From Notamacropus eugenii (taxonomy: Eukaryota > Chordata > Mammalia > Diprotodontia > Macropodidae), in NCBI RefSeq assembly GCF_028372415.1, contig NC_092875.1, positions 32,754,817 through 32,818,816 on the forward strand: a stretch of DNA of 64,000 bases, written 5' to 3'. Below are positions 33,001 to 44,640 of the stretch, piece after piece. The notes below the pieces were generated by a model, which had not been told where the DNA came from, made no database searches, and saw nothing but the letters and a program-made list of their open reading frames with translations. Position 1 is the first letter of the stretch; each line of letters starts with the position of its first letter. Made by a program: the position numbers and the translations under genes.

Positions 33001-33744
33001 CCATGCCTGGAAGTCATAAGATTTTAAGTTTAAAGCCAGAGGAGGAAACAGACACTCAGAAACATAAAATTACTTCCCTTAAGTATCAGAAGCAGGATTT
33101 GAACACAGGTTTTCTAACTCAAAATCTAATATTTTTCCTGATGGATCATGGATATGAGGAGGGAGAGAGAAAGAGATCTAGACTCATAGATTTAGCTCTG
33201 AAATGGACTATGTGTGTTATCTAGTTTACTACTCTATAGATGAGAAAACTGAAACCCAGAAAGGGTAAGCAACCTTCCCAAGGCCACAGAGGTAGCAAGC
33301 CACAGGGCCAGAATTGGCACCCACATCATCTTGGGGGTAACCCATAACCTTCAGCAGCAGAATAGGGATTCTCCTGAGTTTTTAACTATACCTGCTTCAC
33401 AGAACAGATTTACAAGAAAATTGGGGACTTTCATATCCTTCTCTGTGTCTCTGTCTCCAAAACTAGTGCTACTTTCATTGTCTCCTTTATCCCCACCACA
33501 TTACAAGCCAGCATCCTTCCAGGCAATCATCCTTTCCATTTTCTAGATGAGGAAACTGAGTCCTAGAGAGGGACATTCCTCCTACCCCAGGTCCCTCAAA
33601 AGAAGGAGTGTGCTGGTAAATATTTCATAGCAGCACTCTCTTCCTAATTATTAATAATTATAAATAATAAATAATCCACTTTCAGATGAAATCAGCAGTA
33701 TTAACATTGTCTCCATCCCTTTCTTAAACCTAGGCAATCAGTCA
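30055..33744. repeat. SDS intron 1, first part
   Basis: MIR-like copies lie at about 31,540-31,770, 31,850-32,040, 32,850-32,985, 33,000-33,120 and 33,170-33,320. An old 'aagtatttattaagtatttatc' fragment lies near 32,810-32,870. About 30,060-30,560, 31,040-31,530 and 32,085-32,780 show no recognised repeat. Open frames of 163 codons (30,583) and 147 codons (32,019, minus) have no family resemblance. Confidence 0.45.
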
Positions 33745-34410
33745 ACTCTCTTATAATAGAACTGACCTAAAGTGGAGTGGGCTACCTTGGGAGGAGATGG
33801 GATCCCCTTCCTGGAGGTCTCCAAGCAGACGTTGAATGGTTATTTGTTGGGGAGAAACTATAGAGAGGATTTTCCTCCAAGTATGGATTGGACTAAACAA
33901 GATGATCACTAAAGCCCCATCCTATCTTTTTTTAAATTAAATTTTATTTTTTTTAATTACCAGAAATCTAACTCATCTTCCTCCCACCCATGCCCATGGA
34001 GGGCAGTAAATAGGGATAAGGAAGAAAAACAAATTCCCATATTAATCATGACCAAAAATACCTTTCTCAATCTATACCCTATGTCCATCCACCACTTGCA
34101 GTCAGGTCGCATATTTCATCAAGAGTTCATTGGAATGTTGGTTCATCATTGAGTTGACCAGAGTTCTTACATCTTTCAGCTGATTTACTTTACAACATTG
34201 CTGTGACTGTATACATTGTTCTCCTGGTTCTGCTCACTTCACTTTCTATCAGTTCCAACAAGCCTTCCCAGGTTTTCCTGAAGCCATCCCTTCATCATTT
34301 CTTACAGCACAATAGAATTCCATCATAGTTATATACCATAACTTGTTCAGCCATTTCTCAGTCAAGGTCCCATCTTATTCTGAGTCTCTGATTCTGTAAT
34401 GAGAGTTGTT
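33745..34410 (+). mobile_element. CR1/L3-type LINE 3' end, split by a LINE-1
   Basis: The left part has 'gagtgggctaccttgggagg' and 'ggaggtctccaagcagacg'. The right part, 34,368-34,410, has 'gagtctctgattctgtaatg', the usual CR1 end. The L1 between them is younger. Confidence 0.65.
33928..34367 (-). mobile_element. LINE-1 3' end, reverse orientation, inside CR1/L3
   Basis: In minus-strand sense it reads 'gagaaatggctgaacaagtt', 'gaactgatagaaagtgaagt' and 'cagaaccaggagaacaatgt', then the 3' UTR and an A-rich tail (the T-rich stretch at 33,928). Imperfect copies of CCCATCCTATCT (33,916-33,927) and CCCATCTTATTC (34,369-34,380) flank it as a probable target-site duplication. Confidence 0.75.
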
Positions 34411-34658
34411 CTATGTGTGACCTGGGGAAGAGTCTCCTTGCTTTACACAGGCAATAGGAGTTCAAAACCTAGCTCTGCTACTGTCCAGTTCTGTGATTTT
34501 GAAAGAATCACTGGACCTCTGAAAGTCTCAGTTTCCTCTTCTATACAATCAGGGAGGTGGACAAGATGGTCTCTAATCTGAGATTCTGGTGGTTTTTCCA
34601 AGTCAGAAAGGTTTCTTTTGCCTCACTCTTCACCTTTCTCTGCCCCCCTGCAGTGATC

Positions 34659-34808
34659 ATGCCTCAGGAGCCTCTCCATGTAAAGACCCCCATCAGGGAC
34701 AGCATGTCCCTGTCCAAGGTGGCAGGCACAACTGTTTACCTCAAGATAGACAGCGCTCAGCCTTCAGGGTCCTTTAAGATCCGGGGCATTGGACATCTGT
34801 GCAAGACG
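34659..34808 (+). CDS. SDS: SDS coding exon 1
   Basis: 150 bases encoding residues 1-50 including LHVKTPIRDSMSLSK and QPSGSFKIRGIGH. The exon proper starts at 34,654. The donor is ACG|GTGAGA, phase 0. Confidence 0.96.
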
Positions 34809-37800
34809 GTGAGAAGGGAAGGGGCACGAAGATGGGGAGGTGTCAGGGATGACAGCAGCAGGCACTGCCCTGGCCCTTTGGAGGGAGATGAAGGTCAGGA
34901 AGTGTCTGGGCCGCTGAGGTCATCAGAGGAGGGTGAAGGAGGTCCACAAAGGGTGAAAAAGGAATAACCCATCAGTGTGGCTATGTGCTTGGAGATGCCC
35001 CAAGTATCCTGGGACAGAGGAGCACCAAGGTCAATCTTTTGCATGAAAGTCCTAGGGGGCAACCTGACACAATCTTGGGGGGGAGGAGTGCCAGGAAAAG
35101 CCCTACTCCAAAACTGTTCTCCCACTGACTATTCAGTACCCCAAGATCCATCATTACAACATCATTCCTTTAAGTTAAGACCTTCCTATCTCCCAGTTCC
35201 TCTGCTAAAAAGCATAGCTCTCCCCTGGGAAGGCAGTTGGGTGGTATAGCGGATAGTGTGTTGGACCTGAAATCAGGAAGAGGTGAGTTCAAATCCTGTC
35301 TCAGACACTAATGACTCTGTGCAAGGGTCACAAAACCGATTAGCTTTAATTTTCTCATCTGTAAGATGGGAATAATAATAATACCTATCCAATAGGATTG
35401 TGGTGAGGATATTAAGAACCACATATATGTAATTTTTCATGTTTAATGCAGATGAGTTCAGCATAAACCCTTCTCTGTGAATATTAGTAGGAAAAAAGGA
35501 AGAGGAGTTTGGTAGGGAGATAGGGAGTAAAAGGGGGCTGGAATTTAGAGCTCAGGGCACTTTCTAGTTACATGGAGAGCCCTGGACAATAAACAGCGTG
35601 AGATGAATTCACTGCACAGCTGAGAGAGGGAAGTACCAAAAGGGGAATCACAAGAACCCTGCGACTTTGGAGGTGGAGGAGAAGGCATGGGAACATGGGA
35701 TGTCAGGGCTGGGAGGGGTCTCAGAACAGGGGATGTCAGAGCCTTGCTCTGACTCTAAATCTAGCTCTTTCCACTGCTCCCTAGTGCCTTCCCCTACCCT
35801 GACCCATCTCCCTCTTTTTCTCCACAGTGGGCTGAGAGGGGCTGTGAGCATTTTGTCTGCTCCTCAGGTGAGTTTGCTAGTAGGACAAGGCTCCTGGTTT
35901 CCTACCCATGGAAGAGGCCCCCACATATCAGCATTTCATGGGCAGGAGAAGAGAGGAAGAGAATACCCGCTGGGGTACAGAGGGTTCTCATCTAGTCCAA
36001 CCACCTCCTCTTACAAATGGGGAGACTGAGGCCCAGAAAAGTTACTGTCTTCTGTCTACTGTCTCTATTTGTATCCCCAGCACTTAGCACAGCACTGGCA
36101 CACAGTAGGCACATAATAAATGTTGATTGATTACCTAATTTGACCCTAAGGGCAGGAAGAGAGACTGAACCTATGATTTCATTGGTAAAGAAAGTCGATC
36201 TGCTGGACAATTTACAGTCTCACTGGCAGGATGCGTCAAACCTGAACTCAGGTCTCCCTGCCTCCAAAGTCAGCTCTTTGTCAACTATTCTCCCATTCAG
36301 TGGATGACTTACTAACATATGTCTTACTTAATAAGTATCACATACCAGGGTATAGCTCCCAGGCCAGTAAATAGCAAATTACAACCCAAGGATTCTGACT
36401 CCCAAGTTCAGAGTCTTTCTACTCGTAGGATGAGGGAAAGACTGATGAGCCATGGGCTGATAGAAGTGCTGGTACTCAGGAAATCTGGAGCCTGACTAGG
36501 CTCCATCTCTTTCTGCTTCAATAGCACCTTGGGCATGACATTAATTAAGTCCTAATTTCTCATCAAGTCTTTCCAGGAGTCTCGAGTTAGAGGAGAGAAA
36601 GGCAAGTGAGGTTGGGTTCCTAGAATAACCATGCACCATTCTGGGATCTGTCTGAAATGATGCAAACCTATCTTCCTCTAAAAACTCCACCCTCTCCTGT
36701 AGCGGGCAATGCTGGCATGGCCACAGCCTATGCTGCTAGGAAACTGGGCATCCCTGCCACCATCGTTGTGCCCAACACTACACCTCCCCTCACCATCCAG
36801 AAGCTCAAGGCTGAGGGTGCCATGGTCAAGGTCGTAGGTGAGGTGAGTGCCTGAGAGGTGGACACATATATGTTGATGATGTGATGTATAAAGGGTGGGT
36901 TGGAGCGAGGTTGTTCATTTGTATTTCATTCTAGAGGTACTAGGGAGCCATTAGAATTTCTTGAGCATGGGAGTAATGAACTCATAGCCATGTGACAGCG
37001 GTGTGGAGGACTGGAGAGGGAGGAGAATGGGAGATCAGGAAGCCAAATGGGAACCTATATAAAATGTCCTGCTAGTGGGATCTCAAGGAAAAGAGCCTTC
37101 TTTCACCTGTGTCCCTTTGATTCCCAGACTCTCGATGAGGCATTCAAGTTGGCGAAAGCTCTTGCTAAGAACAACCCGGGCTGGATCTATGTGCCTCCCT
37201 ATGATGACCCCCTCATCTGGTACGTACTGTCCTGGTTGGGCTCAAGGACCATATCTAGGCTGATGAATCACAAATCTACCTGTCCTGCCCCAGCCTCTCT
37301 GCTAATCTCCAATCTCAGAGATCCTACTGCCTTTCAGACATCTCAAAATGGATGTCCAACAGACATCTGAAACTCAACATATACAAAGGAGAACTCACTA
37401 TCTTTCCCCCTAAACCTTTCCCTATGACACCATTCTCCCTCAGGCTAGTAATCTAGAAGTCATCCTGGACTTCTCATATCTCTCACCCACCCACCCCATA
37501 TCCAATATGGAGGCAAGGCCTGGCAAATCTTCCTTCATTAAATCTCTCCAATATGGCCCATTCTTTCCTCAGACACAACCACCCCTCTGGTCCACATCCT
37601 TATCACCTCACACCTGGACTATTGCAATAGCCCATGAGGATGAGGAGTTGGGCTAAGGGCTCTGCCTCAAGTCTCTCCCCACCCCAGTCCATCCTCCACA
37701 GGGTCATCTTCCTAAAGCACAGATCTGACCACCTTTCCCCTTCCCCCCAACCCCACCTGACCATGCCCATACCCACAACACTCCTCTTTCACCCTCCTCT

Positions 37801-40800
37801 CCTTGTTAAATTTCTACCCGTCCCCCTCCAGGAAGATTTCCCTGATTGCCCTATTCAGTAACACCTTCCTTCTTGTACCTCACACAACCCTTAGCACTGA
37901 TCATAAAACAGTCCAGTAGGAACATGGGATCTCAGATCTAGAACAGTTCTGAGAGATTACTGAGTCTAGGCTCTGGAGAAGAGACAGATGGGGGCCAGGT
38001 TTGGAGAGATCAGAAAGGGAAATGGAAGAAGTCTAAAGGAGGCAACCTAGCATAATGGATAAAGCACTGAGCCTGAGTTCAAATCCTGTATTAAATACTT
38101 AGCAGCTGTATGATCCAGGAAAAGTCATTTCCCCTACCTCCTGACACAGGGGATGAGTTAACCTTTATCAAATGCTTTACAAACTTTATTTTTTTCCTTA
38201 CAATAAGCTTGGGAGGAGGGTGTTACTCTTATACCCATTCTACAAATGAGGAAATTGAGGCAGACAGAAAAGTTTCAGAGACTTGACCATGGTCACACAG
38301 CTAGTCAGTGTCTAAGGCCAGATTGGAACTCAGGTCTTTAGGCACTGCATCATCCAGCTGTCTCTAGGTGATGTGGACTCAAGGTGAAGGAGGAGACATA
38401 CATTTTCAGACATAGTTGCCTCAGTTGTTATTTCTTTTAATCTATAAAATGGGGGTGATAACAGTGCCTGTATCACAATGATAAGTATCAGATAAAATCA
38501 AGCTTGTAAAGTATTTTACAGACCTTCAAGTACATCATAAATGTACATTGTTATTATTAATTTGACTTTCCATAGATGGTCAGATGTATCATAAGATCCT
38601 AAGATCATGAGAGTTAGAAGAAACACCATGTGGAATTTTCAGCTCTGGGAAGTTAAGTGATTCATCCGAGGTCATACAGGTAGCAAGACTTGAACTCAGG
38701 TCCTCTGACTCTAATCAAGACTTTTTCCTACCACACCAAAAGTCGGTCAACAAGCATTTATCAAACACCTACTATGTACCAGGCACTCAGCTAAGCTCTG
38801 GGGATACAAATGAAGGGAAAAAAAAATAATTCCTCCTCTCAGGAAGCTCATAATCTTAACAGCAAAAAACAAAAACCATGCAAACAACCATGTTCAGACA
38901 AGATAGAAACATAATAAATTGAGATAAGTCTTAGACAGAAGGTGCTAAGGTTAAGGAAGACAAAGAAAGGTAGAAGGTAGGATTTTAACTGGGACTTGAA
39001 GGAAATCAGGAGGAGGAGATAAGAAGGGAGAGCATGCTAGGCATGGAGCACAGCTAAGGGAAATACTTGGAATCAGGAGATGAATCTCATGTGGTTTTAT
39101 GTAATAAAGAACTACTTTAGGATCACTGAAGGTTTGGTTTTTTTTTAATTAAGTTATATACATTTTATGGAAGTATGTTTTGCATGATCTCACATGAGTA
39201 ATTAATATCCTGTTGGCTGCCTTCTCAGTGGGTAGAGGGAGGGTCTGGAGGAGGAAGAGAGCTTGGAATTCAAATTTTTTTGAAAGGTAATGCTAAAAAT
39301 AAATAATAGATTTTAAAAATGAGCATTGAAACAAATCAATAATGAATTTTTGAAGAATGCTATAAATAAATAAATTTTGGGGAGGAGACTAGGCATTTTC
39401 AATTAATAATTTTTATATATTTTTAAATTTGCAAACATTTATTTTTCCTCCCCCAATGAAGAAGGAAAAAAACAAAACCTTTGTAACAGATATTCATAGC
39501 AAAGAAAAGCAAATTCCCACAGTGGTCATGTCCAAAAATGAAAAACATCCTGAAAATGGAGGGTGTCCAAAAGAGGACTTGGGCTACCTTGAAAGGTAGT
39601 AAGTTGTCCATTCTGGCAGGTATTCAAGTGAAGGTTGATGTTAAGTCATATCTCTTGTATAGACTGAATTTCCAGCTCTGAGATAATAGCATTTTCTGAT
39701 TCCCCACTTCCAGGGAAGGCCATACCACCCTTGTGAAGGAATTGAAAGAGAACCTTCCTGTGAAGCCGGGCGCCATTGCCCTGTCAGTGGGCGGTGGTGG
39801 CCTCCTGTGTGGCGTGGTGCAGGGCCTGCTGGAGGTGGGCTGGAAGGATGTGCCTATTGTGGCAATGGAGACCTACGGGGCCCACAGTTTCAATGCAGCC
39901 ATCAAAGCTGGCAAGCTGGTCACACTTCCCAAGATTACCAGGTAAGGGAGAGAGGAAGAAGGAAATGAGAATTTATTAAATGCTAAGCACTTTACTATTA
40001 TTATCTCCTTTGATCCTTACAAAAAAACTTTTCAAGGCAGGTGTTATTGTGATCCCCATTTTACAATTGAGTAAACTGAGGCACACAGCATCACACAGCC
40101 GGTAGGTATCTGAGGTTGCATTTGAATTCTGGTCTTCCTGACTTTAGGTAGCATCTAGCTAGAGTCAATGGATGCTGACTGGTGACACATAGACCCTGGG
40201 CCAAGCATCCAGAGGCTCAAACTCCTTCCTATCCTAGAAAAGGAGCAAGTAGCTCCCCTGTTCTCACCACTGGGTATAACCACTACTGCCATCTAGGAAA
40301 CCTCTCAATCACAACCCTCAGGGCTGGAGGTATCTTATCGATCCAGGTGAACCCCATCCTTTTATGAATTTGGAAACAGAGGCAGAGGAAAATTAAAGAA
40401 CTTACCCAAGCAAGTGTCAGAGCCAGGATTAGAACCTGAATTATTCTGACTTTAAATGCAGAGTTCTCTCTCCATCTTGAAGAGGCCATGTGGCACAGTG
40501 GGTAGAAGCCAGCCTCAGGGATAGAAAGAATACACTTGAGTTCAAGTGAAGGAAGGCTGATACAACCCCAGTGCCTGGATGTCCTCCCTCCTCCACTCTT
40601 AACTACTGACTTACCTGGAAATCCCACCTTCTACTTGAAGCCTTCCCCAATCCCTCTTCATTTCAGGGCCTTCCCTCTGTTAATCATTTTCTATTTATTC
40701 CATAGATAACTTGCTTCGTACACATTTGTTTGCTTGTAGGCTCTCCCTATTAGACTGGAAGCCCCCTGAGAGCAAGGACTCTCTTTTGCTTCCTTTCCTA

Positions 40801-43661
40801 TCCCTAGCCCTCAGCACAATGCTTGGCACATCCAGCACTTAATATCATCTCCAGTCATCCTGATGAATATCTGGCCACTGGATCCAGATGGCTCAGGAGG
40901 AGAAAGTGAGGCTGGTGACCTTGCACAGCCCTCCCTCACTCAAAACAAAGTCAAGTGCAAGTCATGTCATCATGTCTTTGATCGCATGTTCTTCTTCAGC
41001 AACAAAGGACAAACACAACAACAATTTATTAATTGATACTTCACAAGTGACGTAAACCTCTCAGTGGCATCTAGATGACTCTCCAAGGCCCTAACATGCA
41101 GAAAAGATTGCCTATCCCAGTGAAATCATAGGTCCTGGACCCATCTACTATCTCCGACCCCAACAAAGTATGGATTAATCACTCAGTTTCCCCTTCCCTC
41201 TAAAATGCCCATGTCTTGTGATCCTTGATCCTGGTTACTTGATCCCTAAACACTAAAGGACCTTTGAACATTAGCCTGCCCTACGCCTCTACCTCCAAAG
41301 CCTTGGAATTCTGAACGAGGCAAGAATGATCAAGTAAAGGGCCATACTTGAGGACTTAAGAGGGCTACATGTCACTTTGAGGTAGCAGATTCCTCACCCC
41401 TGCCTAGGGCCCTTAGAATAGAGTTGTGGCTTAGTGGATACACTAAGGGACTTGCAAATCTTGCCCCTGGCACTTACTTTCACCAGGGCTACAGATAAGT
41501 AAATCCCTGCATCTCAGTTTCTTGTCAGCAAAGTAAAGATGCTTTTTGTGAATCCCTAAGATGATGTACTTAAAGCACTGGATGGTGTCAGTTAGTGGGA
41601 GTATTTTTGGCTGAGACCTGTGATTTCGTTGGTATTAGGGAACTCCCTCTGAGAAGCTGGTTAACAGGGTAAGCGATTTGCACACAGCCAGAGGAGAGGC
41701 TTGAACCTAGGTCTACCCCACTCTCTCTCATCTACATGCCACCACTTCTTAAGAATTAATTCTTCATAATTATCAATTACTTATAAAATTATTATTATTA
41801 TTTACAAAAGTTCAGACCACTCACCTTTTTCACAAGCACACTTACCATGTAAAGCAAGGCCTCTTTGCCTCACCAGGAACTATGCCCCTGGTGCTTATAT
41901 TGGAAACACTCCTTCGAAATGTAGATGGGAGTCTGTCTGATTCCAGTGCCTTTTTTCTCCATCTCTCTTAGTATGGCTAAAGCCCTCGGGGTGAACACTG
42001 TTGCGGCTCAGGCCTTGAAGCTGGCCCAGGAATACCCCATCTTCTCTGAAGTGATCACAGACCAAGAGGCAGTCGAAGCTATTGAGAAGTTTGTGGGTAG
42101 GTACTAGACTCAGTCCTAAGCCCCTGAGATGAAAGCAGGACATTGGGGAGAGTGGGACTGGAGGAGCACAGAGGTCCTCCCTCTAGGCAGGGGCATGCTT
42201 GTAAATGTTTAACAACTCCAGACTAGCTGTCTGTGTGTCTGTGTGTGTGTCTGTGTGTGTGTATATATATATATGCAACAAACTTTTAAGTTTCATCTAC
42301 ATTATTAACATTTTTCCATCACTTTTGAAATCGAAACAACAGTCAACACAACAAAATCAAACTATAATTCGTTATGTCTGCTGATTTCCACGGAGAAAAA
42401 GATTACACAGAAATTTAACAATCGGCTCGAGAGCTAACTTTAGCACACCACTGCCTAGTCAATAAATATTTATTAAGTACCTACTATGTGCCAGACACTG
42501 CGTTAAGTACTAGTGATACAAAAAGAAGGAAAAAAAAAAAACAGACCCTGCCCTCAAGGAGTTTATAATCTAATGGGGGAGACAAGGAGCAAACAAATAC
42601 GGACAAGCTCTGTATGGGATAAGTAGGAAATCATTAACAAAGGGAAGGCACTGGAATTAAGTGAGGAAAGCTTCCTGTAGAAGATGGGATCTCCATGGGG
42701 CTTCAAGGAAGTCAGAGAGGAAGGTAGGTCCACTTTCTGTGGAAGAACAATCATGAGCTAGTCCCCCTCCCCAAACTGTCCCCCTCCCAACCTTGCAGGG
42801 TCTGACCAAACCATTTGTAATTCAATCCTGTGAGTCAACAAGTCAGTAGACATTTACTAAGTAGGCACTATGTGCCAGGCACTGGGAAAACAAGTGGAAA
42901 GAAAGACAGTCCCTTCTAATGACAGAAGACCACTCTAAAAAAGGGGGGCTGATAAAAGGGTGAGGGGCTCAGTTGGGGAAAACCTGGAGAGTCAGGTGTA
43001 GAACCTGGAGAGGAATGAAGACATGACTAGCCTGGTCGATAAAGTGCTTTGCAAAATTTAAAGTGCTCCATAGATGTCACTGTTGTGATCGTCATCATCA
43101 CCATCATCATCATCGTCGTTGTCGTCATCGTCATCAAGAACTGTCTAGGGCTAGTCTTAGGACAATGGGACAGCCAGCTTCAGCTCTTTATTCTGTACCT
43201 TTCTTCTCTTCTGTAGCTCACACATTTTTATTTACATATAGTCTCCTCCCTTAAAATAAATCCCCTCGAAGACAAAGATAGCTTCTATTTTTTCTTTGCT
43301 TCGTATCTCTTAGTAAGTGCAGAAGAATCTTGTTGATTGACAGAGAAATTGGTGTCACTGTGCAGCCCTATTCGAGGACTTCCTCAAGAGCCAGCTGGCT
43401 CCCCAAGGCTCCGTGCCTCTGGTCTCAGACCCTAACCTTTGCCTTCTTCTGGTTCCTGCAGATGATGAGAAGATCCTGGTGGAGCCGGCGTGTGGGGCGG
43501 CTTTGGCAGCCATCTACAGTGGTGTAGTACAAAAGCTCCAGGGAGAAGGGAAAGTCCCGGCCAAGTTGTCCAATGTGGTGGTCATCGTGTGTGGTGGGAG
43601 CAACATCAGCTTGGCTCAGTTGCAAGGGCTTAAAGAGCAGCTGCGAATGAAGACTAGCTAA
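34659..43661 (+). CDS. SDS: SDS, L-serine dehydratase / L-threonine deaminase (complete, 7 coding exons, 324 aa)
   Basis: Cytosolic PLP enzyme that converts L-serine to pyruvate plus ammonia and L-threonine to 2-oxobutyrate plus ammonia; a liver gluconeogenic enzyme. Seven exons with GT-AG introns join to 975 bases in one frame (324 aa; I recall human SDS as 328). The PLP lysine is residue 40 in SFKIRG, the asparagine loop SSAGNAG starts at 62, the tetraglycine loop GGGGLLCGVV at 167, and an IVCGGSNIS motif lies near the C terminus. Residue 64 is Ala, as in SDS and unlike SDSL. The ATG is 5 bases inside the exon after CCCCCTGCAG, in sequence MPQEPLHVKTPIRDS. The paralogue SDSL lies divergently upstream. 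No break is seen; it looks functional. Confidence 0.97.
34809..35827. repeat. SDS intron 2, with one MIR-type SINE
   Basis: The SINE spans about 35,230-35,430 (gcagttgggtggtatagcgg through the CORE). The rest, including about 34,810-35,220 and 35,460-35,827, shows no recognised repeat. Confidence 0.55.
35828..35867 (+). CDS. SDS: SDS coding exon 2
   Basis: 40 bases encoding WAERGCEHFVCSS plus the first base of Ala64. The acceptor is TTTCTCCACAG and the donor G|GTGAGT, phase 1. It has the same length and phase as SDSL exon 2. Confidence 0.95.
35868..36702. repeat. SDS intron 3, with MIR/L2 fragments
   Basis: About 35,985-36,060 is a MIR piece, 36,055-36,130 an L2 3' end ('cactggcacacagtaggcac'), and 36,140-36,290 a further SINE fragment. 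Nothing is recognised from 36,310 to 36,690. Confidence 0.5.
36703..36842 (+). CDS. SDS: SDS coding exon 3
   Basis: 140 bases encoding GNAGMATAYAARKLGI through AMVKVVGE. The acceptor is TCTCCTGTAG and the donor GAG|GTGAGT, phase 0. Confidence 0.96.
37128..37219 (+). CDS. SDS: SDS coding exon 4
   Basis: 92 bases encoding TLDEAFKLAKALAKN through VPPYDDPLI plus two bases of Trp141. The acceptor is TTGATTCCCAG and the donor TG|GTACGT, phase 2. Confidence 0.95.
37220..39713. repeat. SDS intron 5: long L2 copy, SINEs, L1 and CR1 ends
   Basis: About 37,300-37,900 is sense-strand L2 3' sequence ('cacacctggactattgcaat', 'gtctctccccaccccagtcc'). MIR-type SINEs lie at about 38,035-38,160, 38,165-38,375, 38,400-38,560 and 38,590-38,735. 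The 'acctactatgtaccaggcac' old repeat lies at 38,742-39,050, an L1 3' tail at about 39,130-39,310, a second T-rich LINE tail at 39,415-39,545, and a CR1-like end at about 39,555-39,690. Confidence 0.55.
39714..39941 (+). CDS. SDS: SDS coding exon 5
   Basis: 228 bases encoding EGHTTLVKELK, SVGGGGLLCGVVQGL, VPIVAMETYGAHSF and LVTLPKIT. The acceptor is CCACTTCCAG and the donor AG|GTAAGG, phase 2. Confidence 0.97.
39942..41971. repeat. SDS intron 6: SINE, L2 and composite-SINE tail
   Basis: MIR-like copies lie at about 39,965-40,165, 40,355-40,460 and 40,485-40,560. An L2 3' end spans about 40,620-40,845 ('tagactggaagccccctgag'). A copy of the composite SINE tail lies at about 40,848-41,022. Old SINE pieces lie near 41,500-41,740. 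Nothing is recognised at 41,050-41,400. Confidence 0.5.
40848..41022 (+). repeat. Tail-only copy of the composite SINE
   Basis: Starts at 'catctccagtcatcctgatg' and ends 'aaaggacaaacacaacaac', lacking the CORE head. It interrupts an L2 3' end ('aatgcttggcacatccag'). Confidence 0.65.
41972..42096 (+). CDS. SDS: SDS coding exon 6
   Basis: 125 bases encoding SMAKALGVNTVAAQALKLA through TDQEAVEAIEKFV. The acceptor is CATCTCTCTTAG and the donor G|GTAGGT, phase 1. Confidence 0.96.
42097..43461. repeat. SDS intron 7: microsatellites and old repeats
   Basis: (GT)n/(TA)n lies at about 42,228-42,274. Two copies of the 'acctactatgtgccagacac' family lie at about 42,455-42,740 and 42,835-42,930. A MIR end turning into (ATC/GTC)n lies at about 43,030-43,136. 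An L2 3' end fragment lies near 43,250-43,340. Confidence 0.55.
43462..43661 (+). CDS. SDS: SDS coding exon 7 (terminal)
   Basis: 200 bases encoding DDEKILVEPACGAALAAIYS, VVIVCGGSNISLAQL and a C terminus ending LRMKTS, then TAA. The acceptor is GGTTCCTGCAG. Confidence 0.97.
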
Positions 43662-44640
43662 GCCCGCTCCTACCAACCTCCTCTGGCACCCTACCAAGCA
43701 CCCCCCCCCCTTGGGGCTGGAGTTTTATCCAGCTCCTTATTTTATTATCATTATTGCAGCTGTACTGTTGTTGTTAGAGGTACATATCCAAGGGATTGGA
43801 ACAGTCAGACCTCTTTCTGGTAGGAGAGCCAAGGCTAGCCACTTGTGAACCCCTGGCTTTACAGGAGAAAAAGAGGAACCCTTCACCCTGTTCTTGGACT
43901 CCTACTTAGCCCTACTGTAATCCACCTCTTCCACCAGTCCCACAGAAACCTGGGAACCCTAGGGATGAGAGCTGAGACAAGTGGGAGGGAGCCGTGGAGA
44001 TGGATCATGGGACTTTCATACGGTGTCCCATCTCTCTCTCAGATTAGAAAAAGAAAGGCCTGTAGGTCAAAAGAGAACTGGACAGGGGAATGAGAAGTAC
44101 TTGGGTTTCTTCTCCATAACCCACCACTACTGGTTCCTTTCTCCAGGGCTGCAGAGTTAATACCAGCCTCTACTCATTTTTCTAATGTCCAAACTGTTTT
44201 ACTGAAAAAAAAATTATACATCTATTTATGAAAGGTGACTTCTGTTATTTCTTTAGCGTCTTTTCATTTCTCTTTCTGTCAGGAATCTTAAACGGCCCCA
44301 GGAGGGATGGCTTCCCGGCTCAGGAAAGCACCCCTCACTCTAGCTATGTCTCATGGAGAAGTCATTCAAGACTAAGGAAACATGGGGAATAGGTTTTGCT
44401 AAAATCCCTGAAATGGAGAAGAAAATTCTGGAGTCAAATCCTCCCTTCCCCCGACCCCAGCTAGCAGGGACCACTACTGATTGAGTTCCTACTTCCTGAA
44501 GGGAAAGATGTTGGCCAGCAGGGAGTGCTGTGGTGCTACAGCGGGGAAGTGCAGGGGTGCCAGAAGATACAACATCTTAAAGCTAAGGATTATGGGAAAC
44601 TCCCAGTGGGGCTTGAGATTCGTTTTATGAATCATGGTGG
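43662..44640 (+). other. SDS 3' UTR and non-repetitive flank
   Basis: This stretch after the stop codon has no recognised repeat. I find no AATAAA or ATTAAA up to 44,640. The only A-rich spot is near 44,203 (an A run then TTATAC), with T-rich sequence after it. The UTR end is therefore not set. Confidence 0.45.
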
